Below the pieces are notes generated by a model. The model did not search any database. It saw only the letters and a program-made list of their open reading frames with translations, and had not been told where the DNA came from. The translations under genes were made by a program, and so were the position numbers. This document shows positions 52,511 through 60,108 of a stretch of 64,000 nucleotides of DNA, piece by piece. Every line of letters starts with the position of its first letter. Position 1 is the stretch's first letter. Source of the stretch: Gemmataceae bacterium (GTDB taxonomy: Bacteria; Planctomycetota; Planctomycetia; Gemmatales; Gemmataceae); contig JAHBXO010000021.1 of the NCBI GenBank assembly GCA_019636445.1, forward strand, positions 1 through 64,000, in the 5' to 3' direction.

Positions 52511-54019
52511 TCAGGCGGCCCTTCGCTCGACGGATGTCGATCGGGGGGTCTCCCGTTCGTTGTGGAACCCGCCCGCAGCCGCCAGCCCTGGATCCAGGTT
52601 CGCGATGCATCCGCGGAGACGCCGCACGATTGTGTCGCGGGCCACTTGGACTTCGATTTCTTCCATTTCATCCTCGTCGATCATCGCGTGCGGTCCGGTG
52701 CCAAGCATGGCGGCGGCCAGCGCATTCACTTCGTTCGGCCGGTCGGCGTGGTAGAACATTTCCCGCAGACCGGCGTCGGCGAACGGACGCAGCCGGGGCG
52801 CCAGCGACGCGGCGGCGGACGCGCCGATGGCGTCGAGGGTTTGGAACGGAGCATGGTTGGCCACGGCGGCACTGGCGTCGTCGATCCGGTCGAAGGCATG
52901 GCCCTCGGCCGCCAGCCGCAAGGCTTCGTCCCAGTAGGCGGCGAGGGCCGGGCGGATCGCGAGCCGGGGCGAATCGGGCACCGCGAACGGTTCGCATCCG
53001 ACCGCGCGGAGCCAATCCGCGATCATCGGCTGCGCTGTTCCGGCGGTCATTTCGACGACGTGGCAATCCGGCAACACTGGGAATCCAAGGCGGATCGGCC
53101 GGGCGTGCGGGGCGAACACGGCGCGGACGAACGCGAACGGATCGCCGGATTCCGATTCGAGTACGAGCCGGGCGCGGCCGGATCCTAGCACTCGATCTCG
53201 TGCCCGCTCCCATTCCAGCGGCGTCACGCGACTGCGGATCAGCGGCTCATGGAGTTGATCTCCGATCCGTTCCGGATCGTCCGTCACGACGGTACCGCCG
53301 CGGAGCAGGAATTCGATCGCCGTGGGGACCGCTTGCGGACATCGGCGCAGTTCGATGGAGTCGATCGGCAGCCCGCGTCCGGGAGGTTCAAACGGTCGTT
53401 GTCGGCGGGAATCCAAGAGATAGTCCGCCAGTTCCCGTTCGTCGGCGCCGGCGGCGCGTCGCGTCGCCCACCAACCATACCTCCGCTTGCGGGGGTGATC
53501 TTCGAGACGGTCGATCCAGGAGTTCCATTCGATCCGTTCGCGCCGTACGCAGAAGGCCGCGTCGACAAGACCGATCCCATGGGCTTCCCGCGGCGTCAAC
53601 AGACCAAATTCATAACGACCGGTCAGCCGGCGAACTCGAGCGGTCGAGCCCCAGCGCGGGCGATCCTGGAAACCAATCCAGCTATCGGGTGTCGCGGTGG
53701 CGAGCCGGACGTCGCAAGCGAGTGCCAGTTCGAGCCAGCGGCCAGTGGTCAACCCATTAAGGCACGCGATGGTGACGACTGGCAGGTCTTCCCATTCGCG
53801 AAGCCGTCGCCGTCCTTCGATCGCGACTTCGGCCGGGTCGGCGAAATCCGGTTCCCGCAGCGAAGAGGCACATCCCTGAACCATGAGGATTTCGATGGCG
53901 GGATGGGCGATGAGGACAGCCATGACCCGGTCGAGATCTTCGAATGAGGCGCCGCGCAGTTCGAGGTGCGCGACGCGACCCGAGCAGGCCAAACGGCTAT
54001 GCGGCGTATCGAGGAGCAT
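52511..54019 (-). CDS. Degenerate FadB-like protein (crotonase plus 3-hydroxyacyl-CoA dehydrogenase remnants)
   Basis: A 502-residue protein with the order of the fatty-acid oxidation alpha subunit but worn motifs. Residues about 1-170 follow the crotonase fold (LPVVTIACLNGLTTGRWLELALACDVRLATATPDSWIGFQDRP, then WGSTARVRRLTGRY), without the catalytic Glu pair. Residues about 260-490 follow the second half of 3-hydroxyacyl-CoA dehydrogenase (RPIRLGFPVLPDCHVVEM, VPDSPRLAIRPALAAYWDEALRLAAEG, IDDASAAVANHAPFQTLDAIG), but the Gly-rich NAD-binding motif is absent and FNP is missing. It probably binds acyl-CoA or acts as a scaffold; it is not a normal FadB. It is the third gene behind the heptahaem cytochrome and TPR genes. 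Confidence 0.75.
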   Translation of the reverse strand: MLLDTPHSRLACSGRVAHLELRGASFEDLDRVMAVLIAHPAIEILMVQGCASSLREPDFADPAEVAIEGRRRLREWEDLPVVTIACLNGLTTGRWLELALACDVRLATATPDSWIGFQDRPRWGSTARVRRLTGRYEFGLLTPREAHGIGLVDAAFCVRRERIEWNSWIDRLEDHPRKRRYGWWATRRAAGADERELADYLLDSRRQRPFEPPGRGLPIDSIELRRCPQAVPTAIEFLLRGGTVVTDDPERIGDQLHEPLIRSRVTPLEWERARDRVLGSGRARLVLESESGDPFAFVRAVFAPHARPIRLGFPVLPDCHVVEMTAGTAQPMIADWLRAVGCEPFAVPDSPRLAIRPALAAYWDEALRLAAEGHAFDRIDDASAAVANHAPFQTLDAIGASAAASLAPRLRPFADAGLREMFYHADRPNEVNALAAAMLGTGPHAMIDEDEMEEIEVQVARDTIVRRLRGCIANLDPGLAAAGGFHNERETPRSTSVERRAA

Positions 54020-54073
54020 CGCGTACGATGTTCGCGAAATCGGGATCGGAACGTCAAGAGGAACCGGCGGCGT

Positions 54074-55342
54074 TCAACGGGGTCGCGAGGCGCGATCGGC
54101 GATCTCACGGTGTCGGGCGGCTTTGCCGCGGTCGCCGGCCTTCTCGGCGTGCTCGGCCAGTTGTCGGTGGGTCGAAGCATGGCTCGGATCGAGCTTCAAG
54201 GCCGAATCCAGCCATCGGAGACCTTCCGTTTCCAGTCCATTACGAAGGCAAAGTTCACCGGCCTGGGATCGCAGGTCGGCGTTTCCGGGATCGCTGGAGA
54301 TGGCACGAGTCGTTTCCGACAGTTTTTCCAAGTCGGCCTTGCATCGCTTCCAGCGCTCCTCAATCGCCGTGGCTTCCGCCGGCGGCCCGGTTCGGTTCAA
54401 AGTCTGCATCAGCATGTACAAGAGATCCGGTTCGAACGGCCCCAATTCGACTGCGCGCCGGAATGCCGAAAGTGCTTGTTCGGGCCGGTCGCGGGTCAAC
54501 TCGATCTTGCCCTTGAGTTGCAATGCTGGAAGCGAATCGGGCTTTCGTTTGAGCACAGTTTCAACCAGCGCCATTGCATCATCCAGCCGGTTCTGTTCGA
54601 TCCGACACTGGGCCAATTGCAATCCGAGTTCCGCGTTCTCGGGTACGGCCGCGTATGCGGGTTCGAGCAGGGCCGCCACTTCGTCCGGCGGCACTTTCGC
54701 GATCAGCAGTAATCGAGCCAGGGCTTGAACGTGGGCGGGGTTTTCGGGCTCCAGCTCGTGCGCTTTCCGCTGAGCATCGATCGCTTGTTTTCGGAGCCTG
54801 GCCCGTTCGCACACTTCCCCCCGCAACGACCACGCCTTGGCCGATTTCGGAGCCCGAGACGTCCAGATTTCTGTCGCTCGCACGGCATCGGAAAGACGGA
54901 ACGACGCGAAGTCCCGATACACGAGCACCTGCGCGATGTACTTGGAATCCGGGTGGTCTTCGTTCAGGCATTTCCGCAAATGGTAGTCGTACTCGACCGA
55001 GAGCGAATCGGTCTGCGCCTGGATCAGACCCGTCTCCAGGTCGATCGCCTCGGGTACCCAGCCGAGGCGTTTCGCGTTCGCGAGGTGTTTTCGGGCCGCG
55101 GCGATATCGCCGGACATGCGGGCGGCGCGGGCGGCAAGAAACTGCACCTGTCCGCTCTCGGGTCGTCGCGCCGCAACTTCCAAAAGCAGAACCTGAGCGC
55201 GGTCCGCATCGTCGGCGTCGAGTGCGACCTCGGCTTCCCGGATCCGCGAGTCGATCCGCCAGTCGCCGACGAGCATCCCGACGCCCAGGCCGATCCCCGC
55301 GAGAGCGGCAACCACGAGTGTGATCCGTCCGATCCGGCGCAT
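54074..55342 (-). CDS. TPR protein with N-terminal membrane anchor
   Basis: A 422-residue protein. Residues about 7-26 (ITLVVAALAGIGLGVGMLVG) form an uncleaved-looking anchor; the rest is a run of about nine tetratricopeptide repeats, for example ARAARMSGDIAAARKHLANAKRLG, AKAWSLRGEVCERARLRKQAIDAQRKAHELEPENP and DLRSQAGELCLRNGLETEGLRWLDSALKLDPSHA. TPRs bind other proteins. It starts 10 bases after the heptahaem cytochrome stop and is probably made with it, exposed outside the inner membrane. A role in assembling or holding the cytochrome complex is inferred. Confidence 0.88.
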   Translation of the reverse strand: MRRIGRITLVVAALAGIGLGVGMLVGDWRIDSRIREAEVALDADDADRAQVLLLEVAARRPESGQVQFLAARAARMSGDIAAARKHLANAKRLGWVPEAIDLETGLIQAQTDSLSVEYDYHLRKCLNEDHPDSKYIAQVLVYRDFASFRLSDAVRATEIWTSRAPKSAKAWSLRGEVCERARLRKQAIDAQRKAHELEPENPAHVQALARLLLIAKVPPDEVAALLEPAYAAVPENAELGLQLAQCRIEQNRLDDAMALVETVLKRKPDSLPALQLKGKIELTRDRPEQALSAFRRAVELGPFEPDLLYMLMQTLNRTGPPAEATAIEERWKRCKADLEKLSETTRAISSDPGNADLRSQAGELCLRNGLETEGLRWLDSALKLDPSHASTHRQLAEHAEKAGDRGKAARHREIADRASRPR

Positions 55343-55352
55343 GAGAGCTTCC

Positions 55353-57287
55353 TTATCGCGATTGTCCCCGATACCACTTCCGAAAATCGTCTCTCACCGA
55401 TGGCTTCGTCGCCAGTCGGACCGCCGTTTCCAACCCCGCCTCGCCGCCGTCCCGGTCGCCCTGCCGCTGGCGGCAATGCGCGAGAAGCAGGTGCGCCTCG
55501 GGAAGCAGGGGATGGATCGCGAGCAGATCCCGGCAAGCGGTTTCGGCGCGGGTCCATTCCTCCATCAGGATCAGCGTGCGCGCCCGCTGAAGGCGGTGTT
55601 CGATCAATCGGGGATTCGTGGCCACCAGGCGATCCGTGATCGCGAGCGCCTTGTAGTAATCCCGATTCGCCACGAGCGCGTCCGCCAGCAACATCGACGC
55701 GCTCTCGGACTCGTTGGCGAGTCGATGGGCCTTGCGTGCCGCATCGAGGAACCGGGTCGGTGCGTCGAGACGCGACGATAACCTCGCCATCATGTCCCAT
55801 GCGGCCGCGTCGCCGGGCCAACGCTTCAAGGTTCTTGTCAGGCGATCCTCCGCATCGGCCAGGTAGATCGATCGGCTGCCGGGCATCTTCCCGATGGTTT
55901 TAGCGAACGCGATGGCGAGGTCCCGCTCCAACTCCTCCACCATCGGGGCATGGGGCGAACGGGCGAACGGAACGATCGGGTCCGCATCTGCCGGCAGGGA
56001 ACGCCGGGGCGGGGTGACCGAGTCCGGTCTTCGGACCACACGGTGATCGGTTACTGCGGTGTGAACGATATTCGAACTGTCCGCCTTGGGCATGTGGCAG
56101 GCGATGCAACTGTCCGACTTTGCTGACCGCTCCGCAACCGGTGCCGTGCATCCCTTCGATTCGTGGCACGTCTGACAGCGAGTCCGGTAATAGGCGTCCG
56201 CCGAGGTCGGATCCGGCTTGGCGTGGGCGTCGTGGCAACTCGTACAGTCCAGTTTCCCACCGCTGCCCGTGTAGCATTTGCTCACGTGCATCTGGTCGAA
56301 CTGCCCCACCGATTTGTGGTAGTCGGTGATCGTCGGGTGCCGGACGAACACGGAGACAAACTGATCCCACGGCAATCCTGGGCGATACTCGAATATGTCC
56401 CGCCCCCGTCGCGTGACCCGCTCTTCGCCCTGAAGATGACACTGCTGGCAGATGGCGCCGCGGAGGTCGTGCGACAGATGTTTCGGATTCACGATCGACG
56501 TATCCATGCCCCCGGGGGCCGCGCCGTCGGTCCGCTCGCGCACGTGCAACTCGCCCGGCCCATGACATCGCTCGCAGCCGACGTTCACTTGTTCGGGAAA
56601 CGCCCCGCCGACGATCCGGTTCGGCGACCCTTGAACCGCGTCGACCTGATTGACGTGGCAGTACAGGCATTCCTTCGAAATGATCCGCCGGCCGCCGGTC
56701 CCGAGGTCGTAACTCGGCGACAGATCCCACTTCTGCATCGTCTGGCCGTACCAACTGACCGGCGTCTGGAAGACCGCGCCGTCCTCGATGGCGAGGTACG
56801 ATCTGCCCCGGGTGCCCGAACCGATTGCGATCGACGCCGCCATCACGTGGTCGGACAGGGGGGCTCCCCGCCCGTCTTTCGCCGAAACGATGTGCCGGTC
56901 GACTTTGCCGGCCCGCTCCGCACGCAATTCGTATCCCTGCGAGGTGAATGGGTTGTTCGCGGTGTAGTTCTCCGGGGCACCGGGCCGGCCAACGCGGTCG
57001 GCCGAACGCCCCATCGGGTGCTTGTGATAATCGGAATCGTGTTTCGGGTGGCAGCCGGCGCAACTCGCGTCGCCCGTGTATTTCACGTCCGGCTTCACGT
57101 TGCGGAACGGGGTTTCAAATACGACTCGCGGATCCGGCGGTGCCGGATCCGGTTGGATGTCATCGACGGTTTGGAACGGCGGAGGGTTCGTGCCCAAAAG
57201 CAGGAACCAGCCCGCGACGAGTCCGCCGGCCAGCGCGAGCAGGATGGCGATTCCAATCATTGCAGTGCGTCGCGGACGTTCGGCCAT
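55353..57287 (-). CDS. Heptahaem cytochrome c fused to TPR repeats
   Basis: A 644-residue protein. Residues about 10-31 form an N-terminal membrane anchor or signal (IGIAILLALAGGLVAGWFLLL). Seven CxxCH haem sites follow: 76-80 (CAGCH), 207-211 (CLYCH), 238-242 (CERCH), 280-284 (CQQCH), 348-352 (CTSCH), 371-375 (CQTCH) and 394-398 (CIACH). Residues about 450-640 are TPRs. This is the cytochrome c554/multihaem plus TPR type frequent in planctomycetes. It should act in periplasmic electron transfer; donor and acceptor are unknown. It is followed 10 bases later by a TPR gene. The DUF4198 gene ends 101 bases upstream on the same strand. Confidence 0.93.
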   Translation of the reverse strand: MAERPRRTAMIGIAILLALAGGLVAGWFLLLGTNPPPFQTVDDIQPDPAPPDPRVVFETPFRNVKPDVKYTGDASCAGCHPKHDSDYHKHPMGRSADRVGRPGAPENYTANNPFTSQGYELRAERAGKVDRHIVSAKDGRGAPLSDHVMAASIAIGSGTRGRSYLAIEDGAVFQTPVSWYGQTMQKWDLSPSYDLGTGGRRIISKECLYCHVNQVDAVQGSPNRIVGGAFPEQVNVGCERCHGPGELHVRERTDGAAPGGMDTSIVNPKHLSHDLRGAICQQCHLQGEERVTRRGRDIFEYRPGLPWDQFVSVFVRHPTITDYHKSVGQFDQMHVSKCYTGSGGKLDCTSCHDAHAKPDPTSADAYYRTRCQTCHESKGCTAPVAERSAKSDSCIACHMPKADSSNIVHTAVTDHRVVRRPDSVTPPRRSLPADADPIVPFARSPHAPMVEELERDLAIAFAKTIGKMPGSRSIYLADAEDRLTRTLKRWPGDAAAWDMMARLSSRLDAPTRFLDAARKAHRLANESESASMLLADALVANRDYYKALAITDRLVATNPRLIEHRLQRARTLILMEEWTRAETACRDLLAIHPLLPEAHLLLAHCRQRQGDRDGGEAGLETAVRLATKPSVRDDFRKWYRGQSR

Positions 57288-57388
57288 CGATGAAACTCGC
57301 GGATAAGCGATACCTTCAAGGTACCGCTCCGCCCCGGATCTGGATACCCGATCCGCGAAGCTGGTTCGTGACCGATTGGGCCAATCCG

Positions 57389-58078
57389 TTACTTGATTGA
57401 ACCACCAAAGTCGCAGACCAGCGTCGCCGTGTGCCGGACAATCGCGTATTTCGTTCCGTCGTGTTCACCGGGCTTCTCGTCGATCCGACGCACGGCCACG
57501 CAATATCGGCCTCGATCCGCGAACGCGGACGTGCGGCCATCCTTGTCCGTCTTCACGACCGGGGATTCCTCCTCGCCCTTACCCGGCGGCACGACTGTCA
57601 CCTTCGCGTCCGCCAACGGGTTGCCGTCGGACAGCACCTTGAACCGCACCTTGTCCCCGTCCCGCTCCGGGACAAGTTCCAGCGGGACGGCCTTGCCGAT
57701 CTCCGCCACCTTCGCGAACGGATCGCCGACGATCGTCTTCGGGTAGTACCACGACAGCGAAGCGGGGTTGTCGCCGCGCTGGACGACTCCGCCCGCGGTC
57801 GTGCCGAACACGACAACGGGCTTGCCGGCGAGTTTCGCACGGAAGAAGTTGCCGTCGCCTTTCTCCATCGTCAGTTTGGCATCCTTTCCATTCGCATCGC
57901 GTGCTTTCAGTTCCGTCTTCTCCGCGCGGCTCGGGAAGAGTTTCGGATCCGGCGCGGCGGTGTGGCCGAAGACGACGTGGGCTTCGGACTTGTCCGCAGG
58001 AACGTAAACGAACACCCAGTGGGCCTGCGCGGCGGATGCCAGCATGGCCGCCGCTACGATCGCCAACAGATAACGCAT
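57389..58078 (-). CDS. DUF4198 periplasmic protein, probably nickel-linked (COG5266 type)
   Basis: A 229-residue exported protein. The start at 58078 gives the signal peptide MRYLLAIVAAAMLASAAQA, and cleavage after AQA would leave His as the first residue (HWVFVYVPA). The DUF4198 pattern continues with AHVVFGHTAAPDPKLF, FGTTAGGVV, SWYYPKTIVGDPF, and the beta-sandwich end DGRTSAFADRGRYCVAV and HTATLVCDFG. The family (COG5266) is found beside cobalt/nickel transport genes and is thought to handle metal in the periplasm. Its neighbours are a DUF1559 gene (19 bases upstream, same strand) and nikR beyond, which supports nickel. An N-terminal His could bind metal directly; this is inferred. Confidence 0.85.
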   Translation of the reverse strand: MRYLLAIVAAAMLASAAQAHWVFVYVPADKSEAHVVFGHTAAPDPKLFPSRAEKTELKARDANGKDAKLTMEKGDGNFFRAKLAGKPVVVFGTTAGGVVQRGDNPASLSWYYPKTIVGDPFAKVAEIGKAVPLELVPERDGDKVRFKVLSDGNPLADAKVTVVPPGKGEEESPVVKTDKDGRTSAFADRGRYCVAVRRIDEKPGEHDGTKYAIVRHTATLVCDFGGSIK

Positions 58079-58097
58079 GGTGGTGCTCCGGGATGGT

Positions 58098-59093
58098 TCA
58101 ATAGTCGCCGATGGTTTCGCCGCCGTTTCGCGAACCAAGAGCGGTCCAGGTCGGCGAGTCGACCGTGTCGCGCACGAAGCGCACGGACCCGTCGGCGAGG
58201 AGGACATTCACGCCCTGTTCGTGCAGGCTGCGGGCGGCCTTCCACGCGGGGTTGCTGTGTTGCACGCAGTCGAAGGATTGGCTGTTGGGTGTGAGGACGT
58301 TGTTGTAGAGGGTGCAGTTATACGCCCCGTCCGCCCAGAGCGCGCCACGGTCCGTGACAAACGTGGTGCTAGCATCGCAATTCGCTTGCGAGAGCGACGT
58401 CACCTGCTTGTAGTATCGCTTCAGGTCGGAGGTGCCGGTCGGAGCCGTGCCGCCGGCGCCGAGGAGCGTTTCGGAGAAGGCGACGGTATTGCTGGTGCCG
58501 TCGGTGATGCCGACGATCGTGACGCCGGCGTTCTTCACGACATCGAGGTCGACGCCGGTGAAGATACCGTTGCCCGTCAGGGCGTTGCCATTGGCATTGC
58601 TGCCGCTGCACGCGGCGTAGTTGCTCGGCCCCTGGTCAGGAATCACGATCCGCTGTTCGTCCGACGGGCAAAGGAACGATTTGACGACCGACCGAATGGC
58701 CGGAGCATTCACCGGGAACGGGACCGTTTGCGGCTGCAGCGTGCCGCCGCCGTACAACGGGTACGTCAGGTCCAGCGCGTTGTAGACGTTCGTCTGTTCG
58801 AGGTTCGGCGTCAGTTGAGCGAGGGCGGACCAGCGGAAGTGGCCCTTGGGGTTGGTCGGGTCGACGGGCCAGGTCTTGCGCCAGTACCCGGTGGGGAAGG
58901 TGCCGCGGGCGCCCTCGAAGTTGTGCATCGCGAGGCCGATCTGCTTCAGGTTGTTCTGACAGCTCATGCGGGCGGCGGCGGACCGCACCTTCTGCACGGC
59001 GGGAAGCAGCAGGCCGATGAGGATGGCGATGATGGCGATCACCACGAGCAATTCGATGAGTGTGAACGCCGAACGGCGGGACGGGCGGATCAT
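58098..59093 (-). CDS. DUF1559 pseudopilin-like protein
   Basis: A 331-residue protein typical of planctomycetes. The N terminus RRSAFTLIELLVVIAIIAILIGLLLPAVQKVR is a type IV pilin/type II secretion prepilin signal with the FTLIELLVVIAI cleavage-helix motif. CQNNLKQIGLAMHNF follows, and the C-terminal DUF1559 end carries VNVLLADGSVRFVRDTV, close to the usual ADGSVRF motif. Such proteins are processed by a prepilin peptidase and stay at the membrane or in a filament. Planctomycetes have many copies with unknown cargo. This one is unusual in its place: it starts 19 bases from a NikR-type operator and leads into a DUF4198 gene. Confidence 0.93.
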   Translation of the reverse strand: MIRPSRRSAFTLIELLVVIAIIAILIGLLLPAVQKVRSAAARMSCQNNLKQIGLAMHNFEGARGTFPTGYWRKTWPVDPTNPKGHFRWSALAQLTPNLEQTNVYNALDLTYPLYGGGTLQPQTVPFPVNAPAIRSVVKSFLCPSDEQRIVIPDQGPSNYAACSGSNANGNALTGNGIFTGVDLDVVKNAGVTIVGITDGTSNTVAFSETLLGAGGTAPTGTSDLKRYYKQVTSLSQANCDASTTFVTDRGALWADGAYNCTLYNNVLTPNSQSFDCVQHSNPAWKAARSLHEQGVNVLLADGSVRFVRDTVDSPTWTALGSRNGGETIGDY

Positions 59094-59111
59094 CGAGGAC
59101 TCCCAGGTGCA

Positions 59112-59138
59112 GTGTTACGATCTGTCGATATGTAATAC
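59112..59138. promoter_or_regulatory. Probable NikR operator, Geobacter-type dyad
   Basis: GTGTTAC (59112-59118), 13 bases, then GTAATAC (59132-59138); the perfect dyad would end GTAACAC, so there is one mismatch. GTGTTAC-N13/14-GTAACAC is the site reported for Geobacter uraniireducens NikR. It lies 19 bases upstream of the DUF1559 start and 82 bases upstream of nikR, in their shared promoter region. Nickel-bound NikR would probably repress one or both sides. Confidence 0.7.
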
Positions 59139-59219
59139 TGCGCGAACGGTTCGCCGAGGTCCACACTTTTTTCCCGATAATAACTGGAATTCCTGAACTT
59201 CTCGAAATCGAGCCGCACC

Positions 59220-59660
59220 GTGTCCGACGTCACCCGCTTTTCCGTTTCGCTGGAAGCCGACTTGCTCGCGCGCTTCGACGCCTATGTAGCCGACGGCAAA
59301 TTCGCCACGCGCTCCGAGGCGGTGCGGCAGCTCGTCCACCAGCGGCTGGCGGCCGACAAGTGGGAGGCGAACGACGCCGAGATGATCGCGACGCTGACGC
59401 TGGTGTACGACCACCACAAGCCGAAGCTGGTGGAGAAGCTGATCGAAGTCCAGCACGGCCACGCGAACCACGTGGTGGCGAGCCTGCACGTCCACCTGGA
59501 CCACGACCACTGCATGGAGGTGATCGTGTTGAAGGGGAAGCCGTCCCGCCTGCGGGCGCTGGCCGCCGAGCTGCGCGGGCTGAAGGGCGTCCACCAGGGT
59601 GAACTGTCGCTGGCCGGCGAGACCGGCGGGCACTCGCACAACGGGCATCATCACCATTAA
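59220..59660 (+). CDS. nikR: Nickel-responsive transcriptional regulator NikR
   Basis: A 146-residue ribbon-helix-helix repressor that starts with GTG. Residues 1-45 (RFSVSLEADLLARFDAYVADGKFATRSEAVRQLVHQRL) bind DNA. The C-terminal ACT-like domain keeps all four high-affinity nickel ligands in register with Escherichia coli NikR: His79, His90, His92 and Cys98 (QHGHANHVVASLHVHLDHDHC). The tail ends GGHSHNGHHHH, an extra His-rich sequence that may bind more metal. It senses nickel and represses uptake genes. It is divergent from DUF1559 and DUF4198 genes, and a dyad that fits a NikR site lies between them. No nik ABC transporter is inside the window. Confidence 0.95.
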   Translation: MSDVTRFSVSLEADLLARFDAYVADGKFATRSEAVRQLVHQRLAADKWEANDAEMIATLTLVYDHHKPKLVEKLIEVQHGHANHVVASLHVHLDHDHCMEVIVLKGKPSRLRALAAELRGLKGVHQGELSLAGETGGHSHNGHHHH

Positions 59661-59666
59661 CTTTTG

Positions 59667-59919
59667 ATGGCGCGAAACCTCGCCATCGGGCGACATGAAT
59701 TGGACCCCGCGCTTTACCTGACCTTCGACCGTATCCGGCGCAGCCAGCGTTCGACCTCGCGGCCTGCGGCCATTCCTGCACACTTTGCCGGACGATATGG
59801 CCCGCCGACGGTTCGAAGAGGAATTGTTGGAGCGTGTGACGGTCGCCTATCCCCGCCGGCCGGATGGCAAAGTGCTGTTCCCGTTTCGCCGGTTGTTCTT
59901 GGTGGCCTATCGGGAGTGA
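59667..59919 (+). pseudogene. Collapsed methyltransferase gene (trans-aconitate methyltransferase-like)
   Basis: Two pieces that match the two ends of a Tam-like methyltransferase are joined with the middle missing. The first (59697 to about 59750, frame of 59667) reads LDPALYLTF, the typical WDPxLYLxF start. The second (59749-59919, shifted by one base) reads GLRPFLHTLPDD and then AYPRRPDGKVLFPFRRLFLVAYRE before a stop codon, the typical C-terminal end. All SAM-binding motifs, about 170 codons, are gone. It lies between nikR and a pair of palindromic repeats 5 bases after its end. The match was made by eye. Confidence 0.55.
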
Positions 59920-59924
59920 GTTCC

Positions 59925-59959
59925 CGACTTCCGAAGTCCGGCCTCGACTTCGGAAGTCG
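59925..59959. repeat. Palindromic repeat, copy C
   Basis: Same arms as copies A and B (CGACTTCCGAAGTC and GACTTCGGAAGTCG) with spacer CGGCCTC. It begins 5 bases after the methyltransferase pseudogene stop codon. Confidence 0.8.
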
Positions 59960-59968
59960 TCGCGATTG

Positions 59969-60005
59969 CCGGACTTCCGAAGTCGAGGCCGGACTTCGGA
60001 AGTCG
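59969..60005. repeat. Palindromic repeat, copy D
   Basis: Reverse-orientation partner of copy C, 9 bases away, with spacer GAGGCCG (the complement of that in C) and a one-base change in the first arm. C and D repeat the head-to-head arrangement of A and B 32 kb away, so the pair is the unit. Confidence 0.8.
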
Positions 60006-60108
60006 AGGAGATCCGATGACTGCCGAAATCGGAAGGCATACTCCCGGCGTTTACCCGGCTTGACGCCTTGGCCGACTCCGTTATAGTTCGCCCCCTTGAA
60101 CTGTCGGG

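Noticed and set aside
57335..57355. CGGATC/GATCCG hairpin between the DUF4198 and cytochrome genes
   Set aside because: Only a 6-bp stem and no T run on the minus strand, so it cannot be called a terminator.
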